Source: Eubacteriales bacterium
Lineage (GTDB): Bacteria > Bacillota > Clostridia > Lachnospirales > Lachnospiraceae
Direction of reading: 5' to 3'
Assembly (NCBI GenBank): GCA_030524545.1
Contig: JAUNGM010000001.1
Coordinates: 124,001 to 188,000 of the forward strand
DNA length: 64,000 nt
The translations under genes and the position numbers were made by a program. The notes under the pieces are model-generated. The model saw nothing but the letters and a program-made list of their open reading frames with translations. It was not told the origin of the DNA and searched no databases. Positions 6,938 through 14,239 of this stretch are shown here, piece by piece (within the stretch, counting starts at the first letter, position 1; the number at the start of each line of letters is the position of its first letter).

Positions 6938-8496
6938 GACTCCTGTCTCCACTTCATCATTTTCTCAAACTCCTCAATCGAAACGGACTTTGACAGATAG
7001 AATCCCTGTCCTTCCGTAATTCCGTTTTTGCGGAGGATTGACATCTGCTCCATATTTTCAATCCCTTCTGCCACCATAGATACACGCATATTCCTGGCCT
7101 GCTCGGCAATGGAAATAATGTTCTTACTGTCCTTGCAGAAACGGAGATCCAGCTTATACGCATCTGCATACGGATGAATCTCTCCTGCCCGCAGTGCAAA
7201 AAAATCACCTTTAAATCCGTCTACAACAATCCGGAAACCTTTTTGCTGCACCTGTTTTTCAAATTCCGAAGTAATATTCCGCGCTTCCAGATAAGCATTC
7301 TGGGCAATGTCAAACTCGATACATCTCGGCGGAAGTCTGTATTTCTGGATCAGTTCGGAAAACAGCTCGGAAATATCAAGTGCCAGAATATCCGTCTTGG
7401 AAATATTTACGGAAATCGGAACCGGACGGATGCCTTCATCGATCCATTCCCGCATCTTCGCACAGATCTGATTCCAGATATACTGATCAAGCTTTGTTAT
7501 GTATCCGTTCTTTTCCAGTACGGGAATAAATACAGAGGGTGCCACCATTCCAAGCTTCGCATGATTCCAGCGCACCAATGCCTCTGCACCGATGATCTCC
7601 TGTGTGTTCAGGTCATATCGCGGCTGCAGGTGGAAAGTGAATTCCTTTTTCTGTAAGCCTGACAATATCTGCGGCATTAACACAGACTCACTGCCTGCAT
7701 TGCTCTGAAACGCCATATCCGAATTTGCCAGGGAAAAGTTCCCATTCTGCGGAAGCCGGTTCAAACGTTCCTGAATCTGCTGCATTTCTTTTTTCTGAGA
7801 ATATCTTGTTTGTTCTTCCACGGAAGGAATCACATTCCGCTGAAACAACGTTGTGAACATACCAAGGTCACGAACCATGACATTCCAGAGGATTTTGTAC
7901 ATGATATTAAATACGATGGAAAGAATAACGCCGGAAATGGATGTATAAAATGCCACCTGGATACCGCCGAAAAGTGTCTGTATACTGGTCAGCGCAGCAT
8001 CCACAGAGCTGACCTGAATACTGCTGATACCTGTGATCAGACCGATAAAAGTACCCAAGAGTCCAAGTCCTGTCAAAGTACCCGGTATCTGCAGCAGAAC
8101 TCCCTGCCAGCATCTTAATGACAGCTCCTCTTCATTGATTGCTTCATCAATTCCGCCTACGATCATGCCGTTTTTTCGTTCCTGCTCTACTTTTCTTTTA
8201 TATTCCTCAAATAGCCGATCCAGCAGCTTCTGCCCGAAAAAAGATTCCATTTTGGATACGACAAGCCATGGCATGGATGCCTGTGTTTCCCGGGCCTTTC
8301 GAATATTCCCGATGGCATTGTCAAATCCGGTGCTGTACTGAATCAGCGGTATGACGCCGAAGATATCCCCCAGCAGAATGATTGCTGTCATCGTCCCGAC
8401 AATGATCATAGAAAGCCAGTCCGGTGCGGAAACTGTCAAAGCTCCCGCTCCTGCCAATATGGCCAAATTCACACTATAAGAAATCCATTTCTTCAT
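6934..8496 (-). CDS. MotA/ExbB/ZorA-like channel subunit fused to a degenerate EAL domain
   Basis: A 520-residue fusion. Hydrophobic helices lie at about 5-22, 28-50, 136-158 and 178-207. The third and fourth carry the MotA/TolQ/ExbB signature GTLTGLGLLGTFIGL and, later, GGIQVAFYTSISGVILS, closest in style to ZorA. A short helical linker (about 225-255) leads to an EAL domain at 285-515. EAL (305-307), Asn364, Lys448, Glu477 and Gln497 are kept. The E-x-T-E motif reads D-I-A-Q (396-399), and the catalytic Asp-Asp pair reads Asp-Gly (426-427) with a disrupted loop 6. It is therefore probably a poor or inactive c-di-GMP phosphodiesterase and may act as a c-di-GMP sensor. The start at 8496 has GGGAGAG upstream; an ATG at 8511 lacks one. 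Confidence 0.75.
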   Translation of the reverse strand: MKKWISYSVNLAILAGAGALTVSAPDWLSMIIVGTMTAIILLGDIFGVIPLIQYSTGFDNAIGNIRKARETQASMPWLVVSKMESFFGQKLLDRLFEEYKRKVEQERKNGMIVGGIDEAINEEELSLRCWQGVLLQIPGTLTGLGLLGTFIGLITGISSIQVSSVDAALTSIQTLFGGIQVAFYTSISGVILSIVFNIMYKILWNVMVRDLGMFTTLFQRNVIPSVEEQTRYSQKKEMQQIQERLNRLPQNGNFSLANSDMAFQSNAGSESVLMPQILSGLQKKEFTFHLQPRYDLNTQEIIGAEALVRWNHAKLGMVAPSVFIPVLEKNGYITKLDQYIWNQICAKMREWIDEGIRPVPISVNISKTDILALDISELFSELIQKYRLPPRCIEFDIAQNAYLEARNITSEFEKQVQQKGFRIVVDGFKGDFFALRAGEIHPYADAYKLDLRFCKDSKNIISIAEQARNMRVSMVAEGIENMEQMSILRKNGITEGQGFYLSKSVSIEEFEKMMKWRQES

Positions 8497-8550
8497 GAAA
8501 GTCTCTCCCATCTAATCAAATTCTCATAGTTGCCCCGTTTCGTTTATGAT

Positions 8551-9846
8551 TTACATATTTGTCAGCAGTCTCACACAGAATACCCCGTCTTCCACAGAAT
8601 AGCGGAACACTGCATGATTCTTATTTGCATATGCTTTTACACTCCTCATTCCGTATCCATGGCCTGTTCCTTTTGTAGATAACGGCAATCCCGTAGAATG
8701 GGAAAATCTGCATGTCCCCGTAAACGTATTGGAAATTTCCAGCATAAGCTGTTCCTTTACAGGAAATACGCGGATACTCACCTTGCGTTCTTCTGTTTTT
8801 TCGATGTCGGATACCGCATACATGGCATTTTCCAATAGATTGGCGATTACAGTAGCCAGTTCAAATTCATTCACTTCATTCAGGTGCTTCGGAACATCCG
8901 CTGAACAGGTAAACATGATATTCTCTTTTCTGGCTTTTGCCTCGTATCCGGAGATAATTCCGTTTATTGTAATATTCTCACAAAATCTTCGGATGGGAAC
9001 AGCAGCAAGCTTGGTATCCATCTGTTCCAGCAGTGATTTGATCTGCTCGGTCTTCCCCTCTTCCAGATAAACGCCTATCATCTGATATACATGACGGCTG
9101 TCATGTCTCATCAGCTTCAAATTCATCTCCGATTCCCGAAGCACCTCTGCTTCTCTCCGAAGCCCGCTTGCATAAATCTCCAAAAATTCATTGCTTCTCT
9201 CCAGGTCATTTTCCATATGCTGCTGGGAAAATGATTTGATTCCCATAATATAAATAACACCCATCAATATCATAAGGAAAAAGGCCGACAGCCAGATTTC
9301 CTTTCTTTCACAGATAGTATAGGGCCAGCAGGTCATGGTATAAGCCACTGCATAAAATAATGCAGGAATCACGCAGAGTCTCTTCCAGTTCATGGAATCT
9401 GTTTCCATTGCATTTAAGTAGTGCCACCGCAGCATAATGACCAGAATTACAAGCAAAAAACCATGGATTGCTGTCTGAACCAGTAAGGCCGTAACAATCT
9501 GCCGGGTATAGTCAAACACAGCCATAGAGATGATATTGCCCGGAAGCACATAGGTAGCAGAGGATATTCCTGTAAAAAAGGCACGGAAATCCCTGTAATC
9601 AGAAAGCAGCCATGCAGTTACCTGTACAATCACAATCTGAACAATTGTAATAGGAAGCAGTCCCCCTGCACAAAGCTCTGTCATAAAATACAGATAGTCC
9701 AGTATTCCTGTACCTATCAGACAACCCAACGTCAGAATTCCTGAGATATACCTGTTATAACGAAGCGTTAAAAAGAGCAGCAGAAACATCATCAGAAAGA
9801 TCATTGAGATACGATACTGAAGAAACGAACAAAAAGGACTTACCAT
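8551..9846 (-). CDS. AgrC-like GHKL sensor histidine kinase
   Basis: A 431-residue membrane kinase. The first 210 residues form about six hydrophobic helices (sensor/transport-like domain). A coiled linker follows, then the dimerisation box RHDSRHVYQ at about residue 247 with the phospho-acceptor His, as in AgrC/ComD-type HPK10 kinases. The GHKL ATPase has the N-box ANLLENAMYAV and the G-rich lid GTGHGYGMRSV near the C-terminus. Its start overlaps the end of the LytTR regulator gene, so the two form a two-component system. Only 54 bases, with no visible terminator, separate it from the MotA-EAL gene, so it is probably co-transcribed with that system and may control it. No AgrD-like peptide or AgrB gene was seen nearby, so the input signal is unknown. 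Confidence 0.88.
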   Translation of the reverse strand: MVSPFCSFLQYRISMIFLMMFLLLFLTLRYNRYISGILTLGCLIGTGILDYLYFMTELCAGGLLPITIVQIVIVQVTAWLLSDYRDFRAFFTGISSATYVLPGNIISMAVFDYTRQIVTALLVQTAIHGFLLVILVIMLRWHYLNAMETDSMNWKRLCVIPALFYAVAYTMTCWPYTICERKEIWLSAFFLMILMGVIYIMGIKSFSQQHMENDLERSNEFLEIYASGLRREAEVLRESEMNLKLMRHDSRHVYQMIGVYLEEGKTEQIKSLLEQMDTKLAAVPIRRFCENITINGIISGYEAKARKENIMFTCSADVPKHLNEVNEFELATVIANLLENAMYAVSDIEKTEERKVSIRVFPVKEQLMLEISNTFTGTCRFSHSTGLPLSTKGTGHGYGMRSVKAYANKNHAVFRYSVEDGVFCVRLLTNM

Positions 9847-10589
9847 GATTTTCTGCCCTCCTTAGAAACAAAACTGATATATCTGTCCTGTATTTCCAAC
9901 AGCCTTCTGCGGGCAATGGGAATCTCTTTTCCGTTTTCCATGATCAGCACATTCGATTGCAGTGACTGAATATATCTCATATTGACAAAAAAAGATTTAT
10001 GAGGCTGAATAAACCCTTTATCCTGTGCAACTGATCCAACTGCTTCTTCAAAAGAACCTCCCCGCCGGACGCTTACCACTTCATTGCCATTGCATATGGT
10101 ATATGTCATCGTTCTCAGGTTGTTCTCTATATACATGATTTCTTCCATTACAATACTGGTCATGGAATCCCCGTCGCTGACCAGCAGTTTGTGCCTTGGC
10201 CGCATGCGGAATATAGCATAGGCAAAATCCAGGGCAGAGAAGAGTTCATTCAGGTCCACCGGCTTTACCAGATAGCGGATCGCATGATTTTCATAAGCTT
10301 CCAGTGCATATTCCGATGATACAGTCACATAGATGATAGACGCGTTAAAATTATTTTTTCTGATCAGTTTCCCTAATTGGATTCCATCGGTCCCTTGCAG
10401 CATAATATCCAGCAGATATAAATCAAAATCCAGCTTTTTCTTTAAGAGATACTGCTGTAAATTCTCTGAATCCCGCAGTGTGTCAATCCTGCCTGTTATT
10501 CTGTCATTATGATCAAGCCATTGCTGTACACCCGAACGCAGTATTTCCAAATCCTGTATCTTATCATCACAAATTAAGATTCGAAACAT
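9840..10589 (-). CDS. LytTR-family response regulator
   Basis: A 249-residue regulator. The receiver domain (1-120) shows the acidic pocket CDD, phospho-acceptor Asp61 in YLLDIMLQG, and the conserved Lys in RYLVKPVD. The C-terminal LytTR DNA-binding domain shows IMYIENNLRTM, FIQPHKSFFVNM and EIPIARRRL. Such regulators bind direct repeats upstream of target promoters. The start chosen, ATG at 10589, has GGAGG 6 bases upstream; a longer reading to 10619 does not. The gene overlaps the kinase gene that follows. It heads the transcription unit leading into the MotA-EAL and glycan genes, which makes those its most likely targets; this is inference. Confidence 0.9.
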   Translation of the reverse strand: MFRILICDDKIQDLEILRSGVQQWLDHNDRITGRIDTLRDSENLQQYLLKKKLDFDLYLLDIMLQGTDGIQLGKLIRKNNFNASIIYVTVSSEYALEAYENHAIRYLVKPVDLNELFSALDFAYAIFRMRPRHKLLVSDGDSMTSIVMEEIMYIENNLRTMTYTICNGNEVVSVRRGGSFEEAVGSVAQDKGFIQPHKSFFVNMRYIQSLQSNVLIMENGKEIPIARRRLLEIQDRYISFVSKEGRKSW

Positions 10590-10643
10590 ATAAACCTCCG
10601 GTTTTTTATAATATGGCATTTTTCATTTCGTTTATTATTTGGT

Positions 10644-10649
10644 ATTATA
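10644..10649 (-). promoter_or_regulatory. Possible -10 box upstream of the LytTR-headed operon
   Basis: On the minus strand a perfect TATAAT lies 55 bases before the LytTR start. No good -35 sits 16-18 bases upstream (the sequence there is roughly TACTGA), which would fit a promoter needing an activator such as the LytTR protein itself. The rest of the 10590-10750 gap holds no gene. Confidence 0.4.
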
Positions 10650-10750
10650 ATTACCGCCATTCTGTCAGTATAAACTATTTCTTATATGTATGATTTTCTT
10701 TTTCTACGCCATATTATCCTTTTCTGAACATAAAAAGTCAGATATAAAAC

Positions 10751-10784
10751 AAAAAAGACGAAAACCAGATAATGGCTCTCGTCT
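10751..10784 (-). terminator. Intrinsic terminator after the pfl operon
   Basis: On the minus strand AGACGA pairs with TCGTCT around an inner CCA/TGG stem, and the hairpin is followed by six T residues. It ends the pflB-glycyl radical-pflA unit and isolates it from the LytTR operon. Confidence 0.8.
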
Positions 10785-10793
10785 CTTTCTTGA

Positions 10794-11552
10794 TTATTTT
10801 CCTCGTACTTCACGAATTGCTTCCAGCAGAATCTTTCGATCTTCCTTTGCCCTTACAGCATCCATATTTTCTACACCCTCCAATGGGTAGGGAATTCCAA
10901 GCTTTTCGTACTTTACTTTTCCCATAGTATGATATGGCAGCACCTCCAGCCCTTTCAGGTTGCGGTATCTGCCGATCAGACGGCCAAGCCGCTTCAGGTG
11001 TTCTTCCCCATCGGTAATTCCGGGTACGATCACATGACGTACGATCATCGGGATTCCTGCTTTTTCCAGGGCATCCGCAAATTGCAGGACATGTTCCTGC
11101 TTCTGTCCGGTAAGTTCCATATGGCCCTCGGGTGTACTGTGTTTAAAATCCAGCAGCACCAAATCCAGATAAGAAAAAAGCTCCCGAAACTCCTTCTCCC
11201 GGCTTTTGCGGTACGTAATTCCGGAGGTATCCAGGCAGGTGTGAATTCCTTCTGCTTTTGCTTTGCCAAACAGCTCTGTGAGAAAAGGAAGCTGCATCAG
11301 AGGCTCACCTCCGGTCGCTGTGATTCCGCCGGTTTTATAAAACGATTTGTTTCTGCGGTATTCTTCCAGAAGTTCGTCTGCTGTTTTTTCAGTTCCGCCT
11401 CCGGGCATCCATGTATCCGGATTGTGGCAGTACAGGCATCTCATGGGACAGCCCTGAAAAAAAACGACAAAACGAACTCCGGGACCGTCAACGGTCCCGA
11501 AGCTCTCAGTGGAATGAATCCGCCCTTTTAAGGTACTGCATTCCATTTCCAT
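10794..11552 (-). CDS. pflA: Pyruvate formate-lyase activating enzyme
   Basis: A 252-residue radical-SAM activase. The cluster-binding motif C-x3-C-x2-C is at Cys35, Cys39 and Cys42 (GCPMRCLYCHNP). TGGEPLMQ, which binds SAM, follows, and the N-terminal HSTESFGTVDGPG is typical of PflA. It abstracts hydrogen from the glycyl-radical glycine of PFL using SAM and a 4Fe-4S cluster under anoxia. The ATG at 11552 is only 3 bases after the stop of the separate glycyl-radical subunit gene, so the activase is made from the same message as its substrate. Length and motifs are normal for the family. Confidence 0.95.
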   Translation of the reverse strand: MEMECSTLKGRIHSTESFGTVDGPGVRFVVFFQGCPMRCLYCHNPDTWMPGGGTEKTADELLEEYRRNKSFYKTGGITATGGEPLMQLPFLTELFGKAKAEGIHTCLDTSGITYRKSREKEFRELFSYLDLVLLDFKHSTPEGHMELTGQKQEHVLQFADALEKAGIPMIVRHVIVPGITDGEEHLKRLGRLIGRYRNLKGLEVLPYHTMGKVKYEKLGIPYPLEGVENMDAVRAKEDRKILLEAIREVRGK

Positions 11553-11555
11553 ATA

Positions 11556-11798
11556 TTACATTCCTTCGTGGAAGGTTCTGGAGATTACTTCATCCTGCTG
11601 CTCTTTCGTCAGCTTATTGAAGTTTACCGCATAACCGGAAACACGAACAGTAAGCTGCGGATACTTTTCCGGATGAGCCTGTGCATCCAGAAGGGTATCT
11701 TTGGTAAATACATTCACGTTCAGGTGATGGCCGCCTTTTTCTGCATAGCCGTCCAGTAAGTTTACAAGGTTGTCGATCTGAGAATCACTAATATTCAT
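11556..11798 (-). CDS. Stand-alone glycyl-radical subunit of split pyruvate formate-lyase
   Basis: An 80-residue protein equal to the last 75-80 residues of a normal PFL. It has [16 protein letters not shown] and the radical motif RVSGYAV with Gly55 as the radical site, then [13 protein letters not shown]. The preceding pflB gene ends where this domain would begin, so this is the missing C-terminus of the enzyme supplied as a separate chain rather than a spare part for an intact PFL, as GrcA/YfiD is in E. coli. It has its own strong site (AGGAGGA 8 bases before the ATG at 11798) and an 81-base spacer, so a simple frameshift is unlikely. Its Gly should be activated by the downstream pflA product. 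Confidence 0.92.
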   Translation of the reverse strand: MNISDSQIDNLVNLLDGYAEKGGHHLNVNVFTKDTLLDAQAHPEKYPQLTVRVSGYAVNFNKLTKEQQDEVISRTFHEGM

Positions 11799-11879
11799 AA
11801 CTTGGTTCCTCCTGTTTTTATATTTTATATGCTGATTTTATAATTTCCGTTGATCGTATGCTGCCTTTCTTTTATTCCT

Positions 11880-13967
11880 TTATTCAGCATCTCTGTCGTC
11901 TGTCAGATTCGGTTCACAGCATGCGCAGTCCGGCTCCAGCTCAAAGCTGATGTCGTCAAAGAGAATTGCATCATCCTTACCAAGCGCTCCCGGAATAATG
12001 GAGAAGGTATTGGAAATACCATCCTGAGCATCTTTGAACGGAAGCTTGGATACGGAGCTTAAGGAAGCAACTGCACCGTGGCTGTCTCTGTGATGCATCG
12101 GGTTCGCACCTGGTGCAAACGGCTGTCCTGCTTTTCTTCCGTCCGGAGTAGATCCGGTAGCCTTACCATATACAACGTTGGAAGTAATGGTAAGAATTGA
12201 AGTTGTCGGGATACCGCCTCTGTAAGTATGGTTTCCCTTTACATAGTGCATAAACTCATGTACCACATCATATGCGATATCATCTACACGGTCATCATCG
12301 TTTCCGTATTTCGGGAAATCACCCTCTACTTCGTAGTCCACAACAATGCCGTTTTCGTCACGGATGGTCTTAACCTTTGCATATTTGATTGCAGACAGGG
12401 AATCTGCTACTACGGAAAGTCCTGCAATACCAGTTGCAAACCAGCGGGTTACTTTCTTATCATGAAGTGCCATCTGGATTCTTTCGTAGCAGTATTTGTC
12501 ATGCATGTAATGAATGATATTCAGCGCATTGACATAGACGCTGGCCAGCCATTTCATCATGTCGTTGAATTTTTCCATAACTTCATCATAATCCAGATAC
12601 TCGGAAGTGATCGGACGGTATTTCGGTCCTACCTGCTTCTTGCTTACCTCGTCTACACCGCCGTTGATCGCATAAAGAAGGCATTTTGCAAGGTTTGCAC
12701 GGGCACCGAAGAACTGCATTTCTTTGCCGACACGCATGGAGGATACGCAGCAGGCGATCGCATAATCATCTCCGTGTGTCACACGCATCAGGTCGTCGTT
12801 CTCATACTGGATGGAGGAAGACATGATGGAAGTCTTCGCACAGAAACGTTTGAAGTTCTGCGGCAGTCTGGTGGACCAGAGAACTGTCAGGTTTGGTTCC
12901 GGAGCAGTGCCGAGGTTTTCCAGGGTGTGAAGGTAACGGTAGGACATCTTTGTAACCATGGAACGTCCGTCAATTCCCATACCGCCGATGGACTCTGTTA
13001 CCCATGTCGGGTCACCGGAAAACAGTGCGTTGTATTCCGGAGTTCTGGCAAATTTTACTAGACGCAGCTTCATGATGAAGTGGTCTACAAACTCCTGGAT
13101 CTCCTCCTCTGTGAAGGTTCCGTTTTTCAGATCGCGCTCTGCGTAGATATCAACAAAGGTAGAGGTACGTCCCAGGGACATTGCAGCGCCGTTCTGCTCT
13201 TTGATAGCAGCCAGGTAGCCAAAGTACAGCCACTGGATTGCTTCCTGTACGTTTGCAGCAGGTCTGCCGATGTCATATCCGTAAATCTTACCTAACTCTT
13301 TCAGTTCTTTTAAAGCCTTAATCTGTTCGGACAGTTCCTCACGCTCTCTTGTAACATCAGAATACATGATGATCCTGGTGGTATCTTTCTGTTTCTGCTT
13401 GTCTTCGATCAGACGGTCCACTCCATACAGAGCGACACGTCTGTAATCGCCGATGATACGTCCGCGTCCGTAAGCATCCGGAAGACCTGTGATGATATGG
13501 CTGGAACGGCATGCCCGCATCTCCGGTGTGTATGCATCAAATACACCGTCATTGTGTGTCTTCCTGTGTTTCGTAAAGAATTCTACGATCTCCGGATCCA
13601 CATGATATCCGTTGTCTTCGCACGCCTTGATCGCCATACGGATTCCGCCGTAAGGCTGCAGGGAACGTTTGAACGGCTTGTCTGTCTGGAAGCCGACGAT
13701 CTTTTCTTTTTCTTTATTTAAATATCCCGGTCCATGGGATGTGATTGTAGAAATGATTTTGGTATCCATATCAAGGACGCCGCCTTTGGCACGTTCTTCC
13801 TCGGAAAGCTCCATAACCTGTGCCCACAGCTCCTTTGTTGCTTCCGTCGGCCCTGCCAAAAAGGACTCGTCACCCTCATATGGTGTGTAATTCTTCTGAA
13901 TGAAATCGCGCACGTTAATCTCTTTTTCCCATACGCCTTCTTTAAAAGAAGTCCATTCCTGTCTCAT
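11880..13967 (-). CDS. pflB: Pyruvate formate-lyase catalytic chain lacking the glycyl-radical domain
   Basis: A 695-residue PFL catalytic chain that converts pyruvate and CoA to acetyl-CoA and formate in mixed-acid fermentation. The barrel and active-site cysteine pair (IACCVSSM, Cys406-Cys407) are intact, as is [10 protein letters not shown]. Unlike the usual enzyme of about 760 residues, it stops after GALGKDD plus a short acidic tail containing C-A-C-C, so the RVSGY domain is absent and is encoded just downstream. The ATG at 13967 is placed by AAGGAGG 6 bases before it; an ATG at 13973 lies too close to that site. A strong promoter lies upstream and the unit ends at 10751. The split looks natural, because both parts are well conserved. 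Confidence 0.93.
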   Translation of the reverse strand: MRQEWTSFKEGVWEKEINVRDFIQKNYTPYEGDESFLAGPTEATKELWAQVMELSEEERAKGGVLDMDTKIISTITSHGPGYLNKEKEKIVGFQTDKPFKRSLQPYGGIRMAIKACEDNGYHVDPEIVEFFTKHRKTHNDGVFDAYTPEMRACRSSHIITGLPDAYGRGRIIGDYRRVALYGVDRLIEDKQKQKDTTRIIMYSDVTREREELSEQIKALKELKELGKIYGYDIGRPAANVQEAIQWLYFGYLAAIKEQNGAAMSLGRTSTFVDIYAERDLKNGTFTEEEIQEFVDHFIMKLRLVKFARTPEYNALFSGDPTWVTESIGGMGIDGRSMVTKMSYRYLHTLENLGTAPEPNLTVLWSTRLPQNFKRFCAKTSIMSSSIQYENDDLMRVTHGDDYAIACCVSSMRVGKEMQFFGARANLAKCLLYAINGGVDEVSKKQVGPKYRPITSEYLDYDEVMEKFNDMMKWLASVYVNALNIIHYMHDKYCYERIQMALHDKKVTRWFATGIAGLSVVADSLSAIKYAKVKTIRDENGIVVDYEVEGDFPKYGNDDDRVDDIAYDVVHEFMHYVKGNHTYRGGIPTTSILTITSNVVYGKATGSTPDGRKAGQPFAPGANPMHHRDSHGAVASLSSVSKLPFKDAQDGISNTFSIIPGALGKDDAILFDDISFELEPDCACCEPNLTDDRDAE

Positions 13968-14008
13968 AAACATCCTCCTTTAAAAAACTGTTTTTCGGTG
14001 ATGACTAC

Positions 14009-14037
14009 AATATATAGTATTGTTAAAAATTCGTCAA
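14009..14037 (-). promoter_or_regulatory. pfl promoter
   Basis: On the minus strand TTGACG, 17 bases, then TATATT: a near-consensus vegetative promoter about 35 bases upstream of the pflB start. It can serve pflB, the glycyl-radical gene and pflA. Confidence 0.75.
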
Positions 14038-14150
14038 GGCATATATTGCACTTATTTAAGAACATTCCTACTAAATTCCTATGAATTCAGTTACTTGATT
14101 TTTTTTATCAAAAAGCGGCAAAATAATGCTGTTTTATTACCTGATATAAA

Positions 14151-14172
14151 GAAAGACGGAAATTCCGTCTTT
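14151..14172 (-). terminator. Hairpin after the EF-G paralogue
   Basis: AAAGACGGA pairs with TCCGTCTTT over a 3-base loop about 70 bases beyond the stop codon. The downstream T tract is interrupted (TTTCTTTAT), so it is a moderate terminator. The rest of 14038-14239 holds no gene. Confidence 0.55.
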
Positions 14173-14239
14173 TCGGAATCTCCGCCTCTTCTTAAAAGTA
14201 TTTTTATTTGCAGTTATAATGATTCTTTTTTAAAGGACA

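Noticed and set aside
11799-11879. A frameshift that would join pflB and the glycyl-radical gene
   Set aside because: There are 81 bases with a clear ribosome site between them, and both products are well formed; a single indel could not give this layout.
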